64,000 nt of DNA, taken from contig CAWINS010000021.1 in assembly GCA_963837335.1 (NCBI GenBank), positions 196,591-260,590 of the forward strand, written 5' to 3'. Numbering within the stretch: the first letter of the stretch is position 1; each line of letters opens with the position of its first letter. This DNA comes from RYN-230 sp963837335 (GTDB taxonomy: Bacteria > Actinomycetota > Actinomycetes > Streptosporangiales > Streptosporangiaceae). Below, one piece after another: positions 51,647 to 60,512 of the stretch. Made by a program: the position numbers and the translations under genes. The notes beneath the pieces were generated by a model. It was not told the origin of the DNA. It saw nothing but the letters and a program-made list of their open reading frames with translations, and ran no database searches.

Positions 51647-52612
51647 TCACGTTCGCGCTTCGAGCAGGTGCCAGAGCAGCAAGAGCTGGGCGATGGCCAG
51701 CGGCTCGCTGCGCCTTCCCGGGGCGTATTCGCCCAGCGTGTCCGGCCGGGCCCCGGCTGCGCTGGCCGGTGAAGGCGGGAACGACAGCTGCTCCCAGATC
51801 GCCTTCTCCACGATCGCGCTGTCCTCCCGCGGCGCGTACCCATGGATGTGCAGGGCGTCCACGGGGCGGCCGTCGCCGTCCCTGATCATTTTGAGATGCA
51901 CGGTCCGCCGGTCGTCGTCGGTGAGCACGTGGCACAGCTCCGGATGCTGGATGGTCGGCCGGAGCAGGATCTCCGCGGACAGCGGGGTCGCGGGCGAGGC
52001 ATCGTGCCCGGCGGCCGGGGCGAACCGGAGGGAGATGTCGGCCTGCTGGCGCTGCGGCCGGATGAACGCGGCCGATTCCGGCTCGCGCCGCTCCAGCTCG
52101 GCGAGGACCTGGGCGCGGGTGTAGCCGCGCTCGGCGCAGTCCCGTTTGAGCTTCCACGCTCTCCGGATGTCCTCGGGCGGGTCCAGGTACACGGCGATGT
52201 CGAAGCACGCCCGGGACAGCTTGGTGTGCAGCGGCAGCAGCCCCTCGACGATCACGAACTCGCGGGGCTCGACCAGCACCGGCCGGACCAGCTGCCCGGT
52301 CGAATGGTCGTAGACCGGCTTGAGGATGGGACGCCCGAGGGCGAGCAGCTGGAGGTGCTGCTCCATCACGTCCATGTAGTTGCACTCGGGGTTGAGCACG
52401 GTGAACGGGACCGAGCGCCGTTCCATCCGGTCGTAGCGGTGATAGTCGTCCACGCACAGCGCGGTGGCCCGGTCCGCGCCCAGCGCGGCGGCGATGCCCC
52501 GGGTCAGGGTGGTCTTGCCCGCGGCGCTGTCACCGGCGATGGCGAGCATGACGGGGCGGGCCGGCTCCGGCGCCGGCTCGCTCCGGCGCAGCCGCATGAG
52601 CTTGTCCGGCAT
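51647..52612 (-). CDS. prk: Phosphoribulokinase
   Basis: 321 residues from ATG 52610-52612. Walker A GDSAAGKTT (27-35), then CVDDYHRYDRMERRSVPFTV (catalytic Asp region), NPECNYMDVMEQHL and FVIVEGLLPLHT, LDPPEDIRRAWKLKRDCAER; this DDYHxxDR type resembles class II (plant/cyanobacterial-like) PRKs rather than proteobacterial CbbP. Makes ribulose-1,5-bisphosphate from ribulose-5-phosphate and ATP for RuBisCO. An in-frame extension upstream to 52777 is less likely coding. Confidence 0.92.
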   Translation of the reverse strand: MPDKLMRLRRSEPAPEPARPVMLAIAGDSAAGKTTLTRGIAAALGADRATALCVDDYHRYDRMERRSVPFTVLNPECNYMDVMEQHLQLLALGRPILKPVYDHSTGQLVRPVLVEPREFVIVEGLLPLHTKLSRACFDIAVYLDPPEDIRRAWKLKRDCAERGYTRAQVLAELERREPESAAFIRPQRQQADISLRFAPAAGHDASPATPLSAEILLRPTIQHPELCHVLTDDDRRTVHLKMIRDGDGRPVDALHIHGYAPREDSAIVEKAIWEQLSFPPSPASAAGARPDTLGEYAPGRRSEPLAIAQLLLLWHLLEART

Positions 52613-52811
52613 CAGCCTGATCGCCTCCCGCCCGGCGCCGGTGCGCACGGCAGCATGCACCACGGATCCGGCCCTGAACTCGGCTTTCCAGCCTAAGCGG
52701 CGCCGATCCGCCGCACCTCCCCCCAGCCGGGGAGTCCAGGGGGTAACTGCCGGCCATGACTCCCCCGCCCCGTCCACCCCGGCGGGGGATGTGCCCGGAC
52801 GGGCCCCGGCC

Positions 52812-52824
52812 TACGGTCGGCGGA
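52812..52824 (+). promoter_or_regulatory. Candidate -10 box for leaderless aldolase-like gene
   Basis: TACGGT at 52812-52817 followed after six bases by ATG 52824, the same geometry as at 11242 and 62804. Confidence 0.4.
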
Positions 52825-53834
52825 TGGACGCACTGGCAGCGCGGGCCTCGGCGCTGGTGGCGCCCCCGAAGGGGATCCTCGCCACCGGGCCGGGCGGCGC
52901 GGCCATGTCCGGCCGGCTCGCGGCCGCCGGGGTGCCGCCCACCGCGCAGAACCGCCGGGCCTTCCGCGAGCTGCTGGTTACCGCGCCGGGCCTGCGGGCT
53001 GGGCTCAGCGGGGTGATCCTGGACGCGGAGGGCATGGACCAGCGCTCCTGCGATGGGCTGGCGCTACCGGAGGCGATCGGCGCAGCCGGCCTGATGACCG
53101 GGGTCCGGGCGGACACCGGCCGGCACCCGCTGCCCGGCACCCGCGGTGAGATGATCACCGAGGGCCTGGACGGACTCCCCGCGCGGCTGGAGGGCTGGGC
53201 CCGGCGCGGCGCGGTGTTCGCGACGTGGCGGGCCGTGCTGCGAATCGGGCCGGGGACCCCGTCGCCGGTGGCGATCCGGGCGAACGCGCAGGCCCTGGGC
53301 CGGTACGCGGCCGCCTGCCAGGCGGCCGGGCTTGTCCCGGTGGTCGCGCCGCACCTGGACGGCAGCGGCCCGCACTCCGCGGCGCAGTGCGAGATGGTGA
53401 TGACGCTGGTCCTGCTGGCGGTGATGACCGAACTGGACGACTACGGGGTGGACCCGGCCGCGGTGGTGCTCAAACCCACCATGGCGCTGCCCGGGCGGCG
53501 GTCCGCCGCGGCGGCCAGCGCCACCGAGAGCGCCGAGGCGACCGTGCGCACCCTGGCCGCGGTCCCGGTCACCCTGGCGGGAGTGGCGTTCGCGGCCGAG
53601 GCCCAGCGGCCCGAGCGGGCCACCTGGATCCTGGCGGCGATCCAGTCGCTGCCGCACATCTGGCCGCTGACCTTCGCCTTCGGGAGGGCCCTGACCGCGC
53701 CCGCGCTCGCCGCGTGGGGCGGCCAGGCCAGCCAGTGGGCGGCAGGCCAGCGGGCCCTGGCCCACCGGGTCGCGATGAACATGGCCGCCATGGAAGGCCG
53801 GTATGCGCCGGAACTCGACCTGGACCTGGCTTAA
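52824..53834 (+). CDS. Class I fructose-bisphosphate aldolase homologue lacking most catalytic residues
   Basis: 336 residues aligning end to end with class I aldolase: GILATGPGGAAMSGRLAAAG, QNRRAFRELLVTAPG, ITEGLDGLPARL, IRANAQALGRYAAACQAAG, VVLKPTMALPG, TFAFGRALTAPALAAWGG. The Schiff-base Lys is present (Lys217) and so is Arg288 (rabbit Arg303). Other active-site residues are replaced: Asp33 by Gly22, Lys107 by Thr98, Lys146 by Thr134, Glu187 by Ala175, Glu189 by His177 and Ser271 by Ala258. It lies in the Calvin cluster, divergent from prk. It is either an aldolase with a new mechanism or substrate, or a non-catalytic (regulatory) relative; the open frame is undamaged. Confidence 0.85.
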   Translation: MDALAARASALVAPPKGILATGPGGAAMSGRLAAAGVPPTAQNRRAFRELLVTAPGLRAGLSGVILDAEGMDQRSCDGLALPEAIGAAGLMTGVRADTGRHPLPGTRGEMITEGLDGLPARLEGWARRGAVFATWRAVLRIGPGTPSPVAIRANAQALGRYAAACQAAGLVPVVAPHLDGSGPHSAAQCEMVMTLVLLAVMTELDDYGVDPAAVVLKPTMALPGRRSAAAASATESAEATVRTLAAVPVTLAGVAFAAEAQRPERATWILAAIQSLPHIWPLTFAFGRALTAPALAAWGGQASQWAAGQRALAHRVAMNMAAMEGRYAPELDLDLA

Positions 53835-53857
53835 CGGGCCGGGCCCGGCCCGCCGGG

Positions 53858-54208
53858 TCAGACGTTGAAGCCGAGGGCGCGGAGCTGCTCCCGGCCGTCC
53901 TCGGTGATCTTGTCCGGGCCCCACGGGGGCAGCCAGACCCAGTTGATCTTGAAGTCGCTGACCAGCCCGTCGAGGGCTGACCGGGCCTGGTCCTCGATCA
54001 CGTCGGTGAGCGGGCAGGCCGCGCTGGTCAGCGTCATATCGATGGTCAGCGTCTTGTCCTCGCCCAGCGTCACCCCGTAGATGAGCCCGAGGTCGACCAC
54101 GTTCACCCCCAGCTCGGGGTCGACGACGTCGCGGAGGGCCTCGACCAGGTCCTCAGTCTCCTCGGTGATCTGCAGCAGGGGCCCGCTGGCCTCAGTGTCG
54201 TCAGTCAT
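53858..54208 (-). CDS. sufT: Iron-sulfur cluster assembly factor SufT (MIP18/DUF59)
   Basis: 116 residues. EALRDVVDPELGVNVVDLGL, IYGVTLGEDKTLTIDMTLTS and AACPLTDVIEDQARSALDGL, with the conserved Cys in SAACPL, place it in the MIP18/SufT family that helps mature Fe-S proteins. Last gene of the suf operon; its start overlaps the end of sufU by 8 nt. Confidence 0.92.
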   Translation of the reverse strand: MTDDTEASGPLLQITEETEDLVEALRDVVDPELGVNVVDLGLIYGVTLGEDKTLTIDMTLTSAACPLTDVIEDQARSALDGLVSDFKINWVWLPPWGPDKITEDGREQLRALGFNV

Positions 54209-54659
54209 TCTGTTCCTCCAGCGCTTGCGCGGTCGCGTCCTTCCAGGCCATCCAGCCGAGCAGGGCGCACTTGATCCGGGCCGGGTACTTCGCTACCCCG
54301 GCGAACGCCACGCCGTCGCCGAGGATTTCCTCGTCCGGCTCCGCCTGGCCCTTGGACTGCATGAGGCGAAGAAATTCCTCGGCCAGGCTCATCGCCTCGG
54401 GCACGGTCTTGCCGATGATCAGCTCGCTCATCACCGACGCGCTGGCCTGGCTGATCGAGCAGCCCAGCGCGTCGTAGGACACGTCGGCCACGACCGGCTC
54501 CCCGGTCGCGTCCTTGAGCGTGACCCGCAGCGTCACCTCGTCCCCGCAGAGCGGGTTCACATGGTGCACCTCGGCGTCGTAGGGCTCCCGCAGCCCCTTG
54601 TGGTGCGGGTGCCGGTAGTGGTCCAGGATGACTTCCTGGTACAGGGACTCCAGGCGCAT
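54201..54659 (-). CDS. sufU: SufU sulfur-transfer protein of the SUF system
   Basis: 152 residues. LYQEVILDHYRHPHHKG, NPLCGDEVTL (Cys and Asp ligands), LGCSISQASASVMSELI (Cys) and IKCALLGWMAWKDA (Cys) give the Zn-binding triad by which SufU accepts sulfur from SufS. ATG 54657-54659 overlaps the sufS stop (TGATG). Confidence 0.94.
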   Translation of the reverse strand: MRLESLYQEVILDHYRHPHHKGLREPYDAEVHHVNPLCGDEVTLRVTLKDATGEPVVADVSYDALGCSISQASASVMSELIIGKTVPEAMSLAEEFLRLMQSKGQAEPDEEILGDGVAFAGVAKYPARIKCALLGWMAWKDATAQALEEQND

Positions 54660-55927
54660 CAGGCCCCCCCGAAGAACCGCTGAGCCTGCCGGATTCCCTG
54701 GACCAGGGCGTCCACTTCCGCGGTCGTGTTGTACAGGTAGAACGAGGCCCGGGTGCTGGCCTGGATGCCGAACCGGCGGTGCAGCGGCCACGCGCAGTGG
54801 TGCCCGGCCCGGACAGCCACGCCGTGCTCGTCGAGCACCTGGCTCACGTCGTGCGGGTGCACGTCCTCCAGGGTGAACGAGATCGCCGCACCGCGGGTGG
54901 CCGGATCCACCGGGCCGAGCACCCGCAGGCCCGGCACGGTACCCAGGGCGTCCAGCGCGTAGCCGATCAGATCCCGCTCGTGCGCCCGGATCGCGTCCAG
55001 GCCCACATCGGTGAGGTAGTCGATGGCCGCGTCCAGCCCGGCCGCCTCGGCGATGGGCATGGTCCCGGCCTCGAACTTGTGCGGCGGGGGCGCGAACGTC
55101 GAATGGTCCATCCAGACGCTCTCGATCATCTCGCCGCCGCCCAGGAACGGGGGCATCTCCTCGAGCAGCTCCCGGCGGCCCCACAGCACGCCGATGCCGG
55201 TCGGGCCGCACATCTTATGGCTGGTGAAGCCCAGGAAGTCTGCCCCCAGCTCCTGCACGTCCACCGGCATGTGCGGGACCGACTGAGCCGCGTCCACCAG
55301 CACCAGGGCCCCGGCCGCGTGCGCGGCGTCGGCGATCTCGCGGACCGGGTTGATGGTGCCGAGGACGTTCGACTGGTGCGCCAGGGCCACCAGCCTGGTC
55401 CGCTCGTTGATGAGCTGGCCGGCCTGGGACAGGTCGAGCTGGCCGTCGTCGGTCACCCCGAACCAGCGCAGCGTCGCGCCGGTGCGCTCGCAGAGCAGCT
55501 GCCACGGGACGATGTTGGAGTGGTGCTCCATCTCGGTGATGACGATCTCGTCACCGGGGCTGAGGCGGAACCGCCCGGAGCCCCCGGACTGGCCGGCCGT
55601 GGCGTTGCCCAGGGCGTAGGCCACGAGGTTGATGCCCTCGGAGATGTTCTTGGTGAACACCACCTCGGTCTCGTCCCGGGCGCCGATGAAGCCGGCCGCC
55701 TTGATCCGGGCGCCCTCGTACGCGGCCGTGGCTTCCTCACCGAGCTGATGGCTGGCCCGGTGGATGTTGGCGTTGTGCCGCTCGTAGAACTCGTCCAGCC
55801 GCTCGATGACCTGACGCGGTTTCTGCGACGTGTTGGCGCTGTCCAGGTAGACCAGGGGCTGCCCGTCGCGGACCTGCCGGTCCAGGATCGGGAAATCCTT
55901 GCGGATCCGCGCCACGTCCAGGGTCAT
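54659..55927 (-). CDS. sufS: Cysteine desulfurase SufS
   Basis: 422 residues, group II desulfurase. PLP-binding Lys in GFTSHKMCGPTGIG, HxSN motif EMEHHSNIVPW, catalytic Cys in VRAGHHCAWPLHRRFG. Converts Cys to Ala and passes the persulfide to SufU. ATG 55925-55927 overlaps the sufC stop by 4 nt. Confidence 0.95.
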   Translation of the reverse strand: MTLDVARIRKDFPILDRQVRDGQPLVYLDSANTSQKPRQVIERLDEFYERHNANIHRASHQLGEEATAAYEGARIKAAGFIGARDETEVVFTKNISEGINLVAYALGNATAGQSGGSGRFRLSPGDEIVITEMEHHSNIVPWQLLCERTGATLRWFGVTDDGQLDLSQAGQLINERTRLVALAHQSNVLGTINPVREIADAAHAAGALVLVDAAQSVPHMPVDVQELGADFLGFTSHKMCGPTGIGVLWGRRELLEEMPPFLGGGEMIESVWMDHSTFAPPPHKFEAGTMPIAEAAGLDAAIDYLTDVGLDAIRAHERDLIGYALDALGTVPGLRVLGPVDPATRGAAISFTLEDVHPHDVSQVLDEHGVAVRAGHHCAWPLHRRFGIQASTRASFYLYNTTAEVDALVQGIRQAQRFFGGA

Positions 55928-56697
55928 GCGGCAGCTCCCGCGGCCGCCTTGATCCACTTCTCGTAGCCTTCGGCCTCGAGGGTCTCGGCCAGCTCGGGGC
56001 CACCCTCATCGACGATCCGGCCGCCCACGAATACGTGCACGAAGTCCGGCTTCACGTAGCGCAGGATCCGCGTGTAGTGGGTGATCAGCAAGACCCCGTG
56101 CCCGGGCTGGGCGCCGAACCGGTTGACACCCTCGGACACCACCCGGAGCGCGTCGATGTCCAGCCCGGAGTCGGTCTCGTCGAGGATCGCGAACTTCGGG
56201 TTGAGCAGCTCGAGCTGCAGGATCTCGTGCCGCTTCTTCTCCCCGCCGGAAAAGCCCTCGTTCAGGTTCCGCTCGGCGAACTGGGGCTCGATGGACAGGG
56301 CGGCCATGGCCTCGCGCATCTCCTTGAGGAACACGCGGAGCTTCGGCGCCTCGCCGCGCACGGCGGTCACCGCGGTGCGCAGGAAGTTGGACACCGTCAC
56401 GCCGGGCACTTCCACCGGGTACTGCATGGCCAGGAACAGCCCGGCCCGGGCCCGTGCGTCCACGCTCATGGACAGCACGTCCTCGCCGTCCAGGGTCACG
56501 CTGCCCTGGGTAACCCGGTACTTGGGGTGCCCGGCGATCGCGTAGGCCAGCGTGGACTTGCCGGAGCCGTTCGGGCCCATGATGGCGTGGATCTCGCCGT
56601 CTTTCACGGTCAGGTCGACGCCGCGCAGGATCTCGCGGCTCTGATCGGCCGCGTCCACCACGCTGACGTGCAGGTCGCGGATTTCCAGAGTGGCCAT
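55924..56697 (-). CDS. sufC: SufC ATPase of the SufBCD scaffold
   Basis: 257 residues. ABC ATPase with Walker A GPNGSGKST, signature FSGGEKKRHEILQL, Walker B FAILDETDSGLDIDAL and H-loop LLITHYTRIL, the features of SufC. It binds SufB and SufD in the cytosol and powers cluster assembly. Confidence 0.96.
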   Translation of the reverse strand: MATLEIRDLHVSVVDAADQSREILRGVDLTVKDGEIHAIMGPNGSGKSTLAYAIAGHPKYRVTQGSVTLDGEDVLSMSVDARARAGLFLAMQYPVEVPGVTVSNFLRTAVTAVRGEAPKLRVFLKEMREAMAALSIEPQFAERNLNEGFSGGEKKRHEILQLELLNPKFAILDETDSGLDIDALRVVSEGVNRFGAQPGHGVLLITHYTRILRYVKPDFVHVFVGGRIVDEGGPELAETLEAEGYEKWIKAAAGAAA

Positions 56698-56729
56698 CGC
56701 TATCTCTATCTCCAGCTCATGTTTGGTGG

Positions 56730-57083
56730 TTAGAAGCCGGCCGTGGCCGGCACGGCGACGTACACGTCGTCGCCGTCGACCTTGACCGGGTAGGTCGGGA
56801 CCGGCTTGGTGGCCGGGGGGCCGGTGGGGGCGCCGGTGCGCAGGTCGAAGCAGGAGGCGTGCAGCCAGCATTCGACGGTGTGGTCATAGACCTCGCCCTC
56901 GGACAGCGGCACTTCCTCGTGGGAGCACACGTCGTGCAACGCGAACACGTCGCCCTCAGCCCGCACGATGGCGATCGGCAGGTCACCGACTTCCACGCCG
57001 ATGGCGCCCTGCTCCGGGAGGTCGGCCAGCGCGCAGACCCGGACGAACGTGCCCGTGCTTCCGGAGGTGTTGGTCTCGCTCAT
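56730..57083 (-). CDS. Rieske-type ferredoxin (non-heme iron oxygenase ferredoxin subunit-like)
   Basis: 117 residues. VCSHEEVPLSEG and ECWLHASCFD form the Cys-His/Cys-His pair of a [2Fe-2S] Rieske cluster. Its location between sufD and sufC is a conserved actinobacterial arrangement, which suggests an electron-transfer role in Fe-S assembly. ATG 57081-57083 overlaps the end of sufD by 4 nt. Confidence 0.92.
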   Translation of the reverse strand: MSETNTSGSTGTFVRVCALADLPEQGAIGVEVGDLPIAIVRAEGDVFALHDVCSHEEVPLSEGEVYDHTVECWLHASCFDLRTGAPTGPPATKPVPTYPVKVDGDDVYVAVPATAGF

Positions 57084-58249
57084 GCCGGCGGCCCCTGCAG
57101 TCCGGGCAGCCGGGCCAGCTCGTTCTCGATCGCGGCGCTGATCCGCTCGCGCAGCTCGGCCACCTCGATCTTGGCGATCAGCTGTCCGAAGAAGCCCCGG
57201 ATGACCAGGCGGCGCGCCTCGTCCAGCGGGATGCCCCGGGCCATCAGGTAGAACAGGTGCTCGTCTTCGAGCCGCCCGCTGGTGCTGGCGTGGCCCGCTC
57301 CGACCACCTCGCCGGTCAGGATCTCCAGGTTCGGCACGGAGTCGGCCCGGGCGCCCTCGGTCAGCAGCAGGTTCCGGTTCCGCTCGTAGGTGTCGGTGGC
57401 GATCGCCTCGGGCCGGATCAGCACGTCGCCGATCCACACCGAGTGCGCGCTGTCGCCCTGCAGGGCGCCCTTGTAGTCGACCCGGCTGCGGCAGTGCGGC
57501 TGGTTGTGGTCCACGAACAGCCGGTGTTCCAGGTGCTGCCCCGGGTCGGCGAAGTAGAGGCCGAGCAGTTCCGCGTCACCGCCAGGGCCGGCGTAGCTGA
57601 CCGTGGGGGCCAGCCGGACCACGCCTCCGCCCAGGCTCACCACGGTGTGCTGGAACGTCGCGTCCCGCCCCACCCGCGCCTGGTGATGCGACAGGTGGAC
57701 CGCGTCCGCCGCCCAGTCCTGGACGCTGACCACGGACAGCGAAGCCCCGTCGCCCACCACGAACTCGACGTTGTCCGCGTAGGTCGCGGACCCCGCGTGA
57801 TCAAGCACCACGACTGCGCGTGAGTGACGTCCCACTTCCACCAGGGTGTGCCCGAACGCCACCCCGGCCGGGTCCTCTCCGCGGACGGAGATGATGGTTG
57901 GCTCGGTTACGTCCGTGTCGGCCGGGACGCTGATGACGGTGCCCGTCTCAAACGAGGCGAACGCTCTCGCGCTCACCCGGTCGGCGGGCTGGAAGGTGGA
58001 TCCGTACCGGGTGTCGCCGCGTTGCGGATACGCAGCGGAGACACCTGGTGCGGTGTCCACCTGGATTCTCACCTTGCCTGGCGTCAGCGCCGCGTCGCCC
58101 TGGAGACCGCGCAGGCGGCGGAGCGGCGTGAACCGCCATTCCTCCTCCCGCCCGGTCGGGACCGGGAAATCAGCCAGGTCCGCCGAGTGATGTTCGTGCA
58201 GCCGTGAAACCGGGGCGGCGGACTCCACCGCCCCCTGAAGCCCTGCCAT
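57080..58249 (-). CDS. sufD: SufD scaffold subunit
   Basis: 389 residues. EEEWRFTPLRRLRGL at the N-terminus, a right-handed beta-helix core, and the conserved end ATSGRLEDEHLFYLMARGI-type segment (ASTSGRLEDEHLFYLMARG) with IRGFFGQLI. Partner of SufB in the SufBC2D complex. ATG 58247-58249 overlaps the sufB stop by one base. Confidence 0.95.
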   Translation of the reverse strand: MAGLQGAVESAAPVSRLHEHHSADLADFPVPTGREEEWRFTPLRRLRGLQGDAALTPGKVRIQVDTAPGVSAAYPQRGDTRYGSTFQPADRVSARAFASFETGTVISVPADTDVTEPTIISVRGEDPAGVAFGHTLVEVGRHSRAVVVLDHAGSATYADNVEFVVGDGASLSVVSVQDWAADAVHLSHHQARVGRDATFQHTVVSLGGGVVRLAPTVSYAGPGGDAELLGLYFADPGQHLEHRLFVDHNQPHCRSRVDYKGALQGDSAHSVWIGDVLIRPEAIATDTYERNRNLLLTEGARADSVPNLEILTGEVVGAGHASTSGRLEDEHLFYLMARGIPLDEARRLVIRGFFGQLIAKIEVAELRERISAAIENELARLPGLQGPPA

Positions 58250-59661
58250 CAGCCGACCGCCCCCTCCATCTGGAGCTCGATCAGCCTGTTCAGCTCGAGC
58301 GCGTACTCCATGGGCAGCTCACGGGCGATCGGCTCGATGAAGCCGCGCACGATGGTGGCCGCCGCCTCGTCCTCGGTCATGCCCCGGCTCATCAGGTAGA
58401 AGAGCTGGTCCTCGGAGATCTTGGAGACGCTGGCCTCGTGGCCCATCTCGACGTCGTCCTCGCGGACGTCCACGTACGGGTAGGTGTCTGACCGGCTGAT
58501 CGTGTCCACCAGCAGCGCGTCGCACTTCACCGTGGACCTGGAGTGCCCGGCGCCCTCCTGGACCTGGACCAGGCCGCGGTAGGAGGTCCGGCCGCCGCCG
58601 CGGGCCACCGACTTGGACACGATGTTGGACGAGGTGTTCGGGGCGCAGTGGACCATCTTGGCCCCCGCGTCCTGGTGCTGGCCCTCGCCGGCGAACGCCA
58701 CCGACAGGGTCTCGCCCCGGGCGTGCTCACCCATCAGGTAGACGGCCGGGTACTTCATCGTGACCTTGGACCCGAGGTTCCCGTCGATCCACTCCATGGT
58801 CGCGCCGGCGCTGCACACGGCCCGCTTGGTGACCAGGTTGTAGACGTTGGCGGACCAGTTCTGGATCGTGGTGTAGCGGCAGCGCGCCCCGGCCTTGACG
58901 ACGATCTCGACCACGGCGGAATGCAGCGAGTCGGACTTGTAGATCGGCGCGGTGCAGCCCTCGACGTAGTGCACGTAGGCACCCTCGTCCACGATGATCA
59001 GCGTGCGCTCGAACTGGCCCATGTTCTCGGTGTTGATCCGGAAGTAGGCCTGCAGGGGGATGTCCACGTGCACGTTCTTCGGCACGTAGATGAAGCTGCC
59101 GCCGGACCACACGGACGTGTTCAGCGAGGCGAACTTGTTGTCGCCCGGCGGGATGACCGTGGCGAAGTACTCCTGGAACAGCTCCGGGTGCTCGCGCAGC
59201 GCCGTGTCGGTGTCCTGGAAGATGACGCCCTTCTCCTCCAGGTCCTCACGGATCTTGTGGTAGACGACCTCGGACTCGTACTGGGCCGCGACCCCGGCGA
59301 TCAGCCGCTGCTTCTCAGCCTCGGGGATGCCCAGCTTGTCGTAGGTGTTCTTGATGTCGGCGGGAAGCTCGTCCCAGGTCGCGGCCTGCTTCTCGGTGGA
59401 GCGGACGAAGTACTTGATGTTCTCGAAGTCGATGCCGGACAGGTCAGCGCCCCAGTTGGGCATCGGCTTGCGGTGGAACAGCTTCAGGCCCTTCAGCCGC
59501 AGGTCGAGCATCCACTCCGGCTCGTTCTTCAAGCCCGAGATGTTGCGGACGACTTCCTCGGACAGACCTCGGCGAGCGCCCGTGCCAGCCACGTCCGAGT
59601 CGGCCCAGCCGAACTTGTATCGGTCGAGTCCCTCGAGTTCGGGGTGCGCGGTTGCGGTCAT
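58249..59661 (-). CDS. sufB: SufB scaffold subunit
   Basis: 470 residues, uninterrupted (no intein, which some actinobacterial SufBs carry). Conserved LNTSVWSGGSFIYVPKNVHV, RTLIIVDEGAYVHYVEGCTA (Cys), TTIQNWSANVYNLVTKRAVC and the end SEDQLFYLMSRGMTEDEAAA. Assembles clusters with SufC and SufD. ATG 59659-59661 overlaps the sufR stop by 4 nt. Confidence 0.97.
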   Translation of the reverse strand: MTATAHPELEGLDRYKFGWADSDVAGTGARRGLSEEVVRNISGLKNEPEWMLDLRLKGLKLFHRKPMPNWGADLSGIDFENIKYFVRSTEKQAATWDELPADIKNTYDKLGIPEAEKQRLIAGVAAQYESEVVYHKIREDLEEKGVIFQDTDTALREHPELFQEYFATVIPPGDNKFASLNTSVWSGGSFIYVPKNVHVDIPLQAYFRINTENMGQFERTLIIVDEGAYVHYVEGCTAPIYKSDSLHSAVVEIVVKAGARCRYTTIQNWSANVYNLVTKRAVCSAGATMEWIDGNLGSKVTMKYPAVYLMGEHARGETLSVAFAGEGQHQDAGAKMVHCAPNTSSNIVSKSVARGGGRTSYRGLVQVQEGAGHSRSTVKCDALLVDTISRSDTYPYVDVREDDVEMGHEASVSKISEDQLFYLMSRGMTEDEAAATIVRGFIEPIARELPMEYALELNRLIELQMEGAVG

Positions 59662-60512
59662 ACGGAGATGCCTCCGATTGTGTTCGGTTGTGGTGTGGTG
59701 CGGGTGTTCAGCAGAGCGGGTGCGGTGACGTGGGTGGTGCAGATGCCATCGCCGTGCGCGATGGTGGCCAGGCGCTGCACGGGAGTGCCGAGAAGCCGGG
59801 CGAAGGCCTCCGTCTCGGCCTCGCACAGCTGCGGGAATTCGGCGGCCACGTGGGCCACTGGGCAGTGGTGCTGGCAGAGCTGCTGCCCTCGGTCCACGTC
59901 CTCGCCCGGGGAAGGAGCACCGCTCGCCGACGCGGCGTAGCCATCGGCGGACAGCGCCTCGGCCAGGGCCGCGACCCGGTCGCGGGGGGTGGCGCCCTGG
60001 ACCACCGGGCCGTACCGCCGTTCCAGGTCCGCGACCTGGCGGCGGGCGAACTCGGCGACCGCGTCCGGGCCGGCTACCTCGGCCAGGAAGCGCAGCGCGC
60101 TGGTGGCCAGATCGTCGTAGGCGTGCTCGAAGGCGCTCCGGCCTACGTCGGTGATCGCGAACAGCTTGGCCGGGCGGCCACGTCCCCGGCTCGCGGGGCG
60201 GCGGGCCGTGCGGGTCTCGATCATCCCGTCGGCGAGCAGGTTGTCCAGGTGCCGCCGGACGGCCGCGGGTGTCAGGTTCAGCCTGGTGCTCAGGCCGGAC
60301 GCGGTGACCGGGCCGTTCTCCAGGATGAGCCGGGCGATCTGGGCCCGCGTACCGCGCTCGGATCCGGGCTGCCCCGCCAGTGCCGGGTGAGCTGGTGCCG
60401 GATGGACTGGTGCCGGATGCGCTGGTGCCGGATGCGCGCGCGCTGAGGGATCTAGCGCAGCAGGAACCACGGCGCCGCCCTGGGCGCCAGCTCCCGCACT
60501 GTCCAGTCCCAT
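59658..60512 (-). CDS. sufR: Transcriptional regulator SufR of the suf operon
   Basis: 284 residues from ATG 60510-60512 (GTG 60519-60521 is also in frame). After a Pro/Ala-rich N-terminus with HPAPAHPAP repeats comes a winged helix (QIARLILENGPVTASGLSTR, LNLTPAAVRRHLDNLL), then the Fe-S ligand region GQQLCQHHCPVAHVAAEFPQ, LCEAETEAF. SufR senses the cell's [Fe-S] status through this cluster and represses suf. First gene of the operon. Confidence 0.92.
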   Translation of the reverse strand: MGLDSAGAGAQGGAVVPAALDPSARAHPAPAHPAPVHPAPAHPALAGQPGSERGTRAQIARLILENGPVTASGLSTRLNLTPAAVRRHLDNLLADGMIETRTARRPASRGRGRPAKLFAITDVGRSAFEHAYDDLATSALRFLAEVAGPDAVAEFARRQVADLERRYGPVVQGATPRDRVAALAEALSADGYAASASGAPSPGEDVDRGQQLCQHHCPVAHVAAEFPQLCEAETEAFARLLGTPVQRLATIAHGDGICTTHVTAPALLNTRTTPQPNTIGGISV

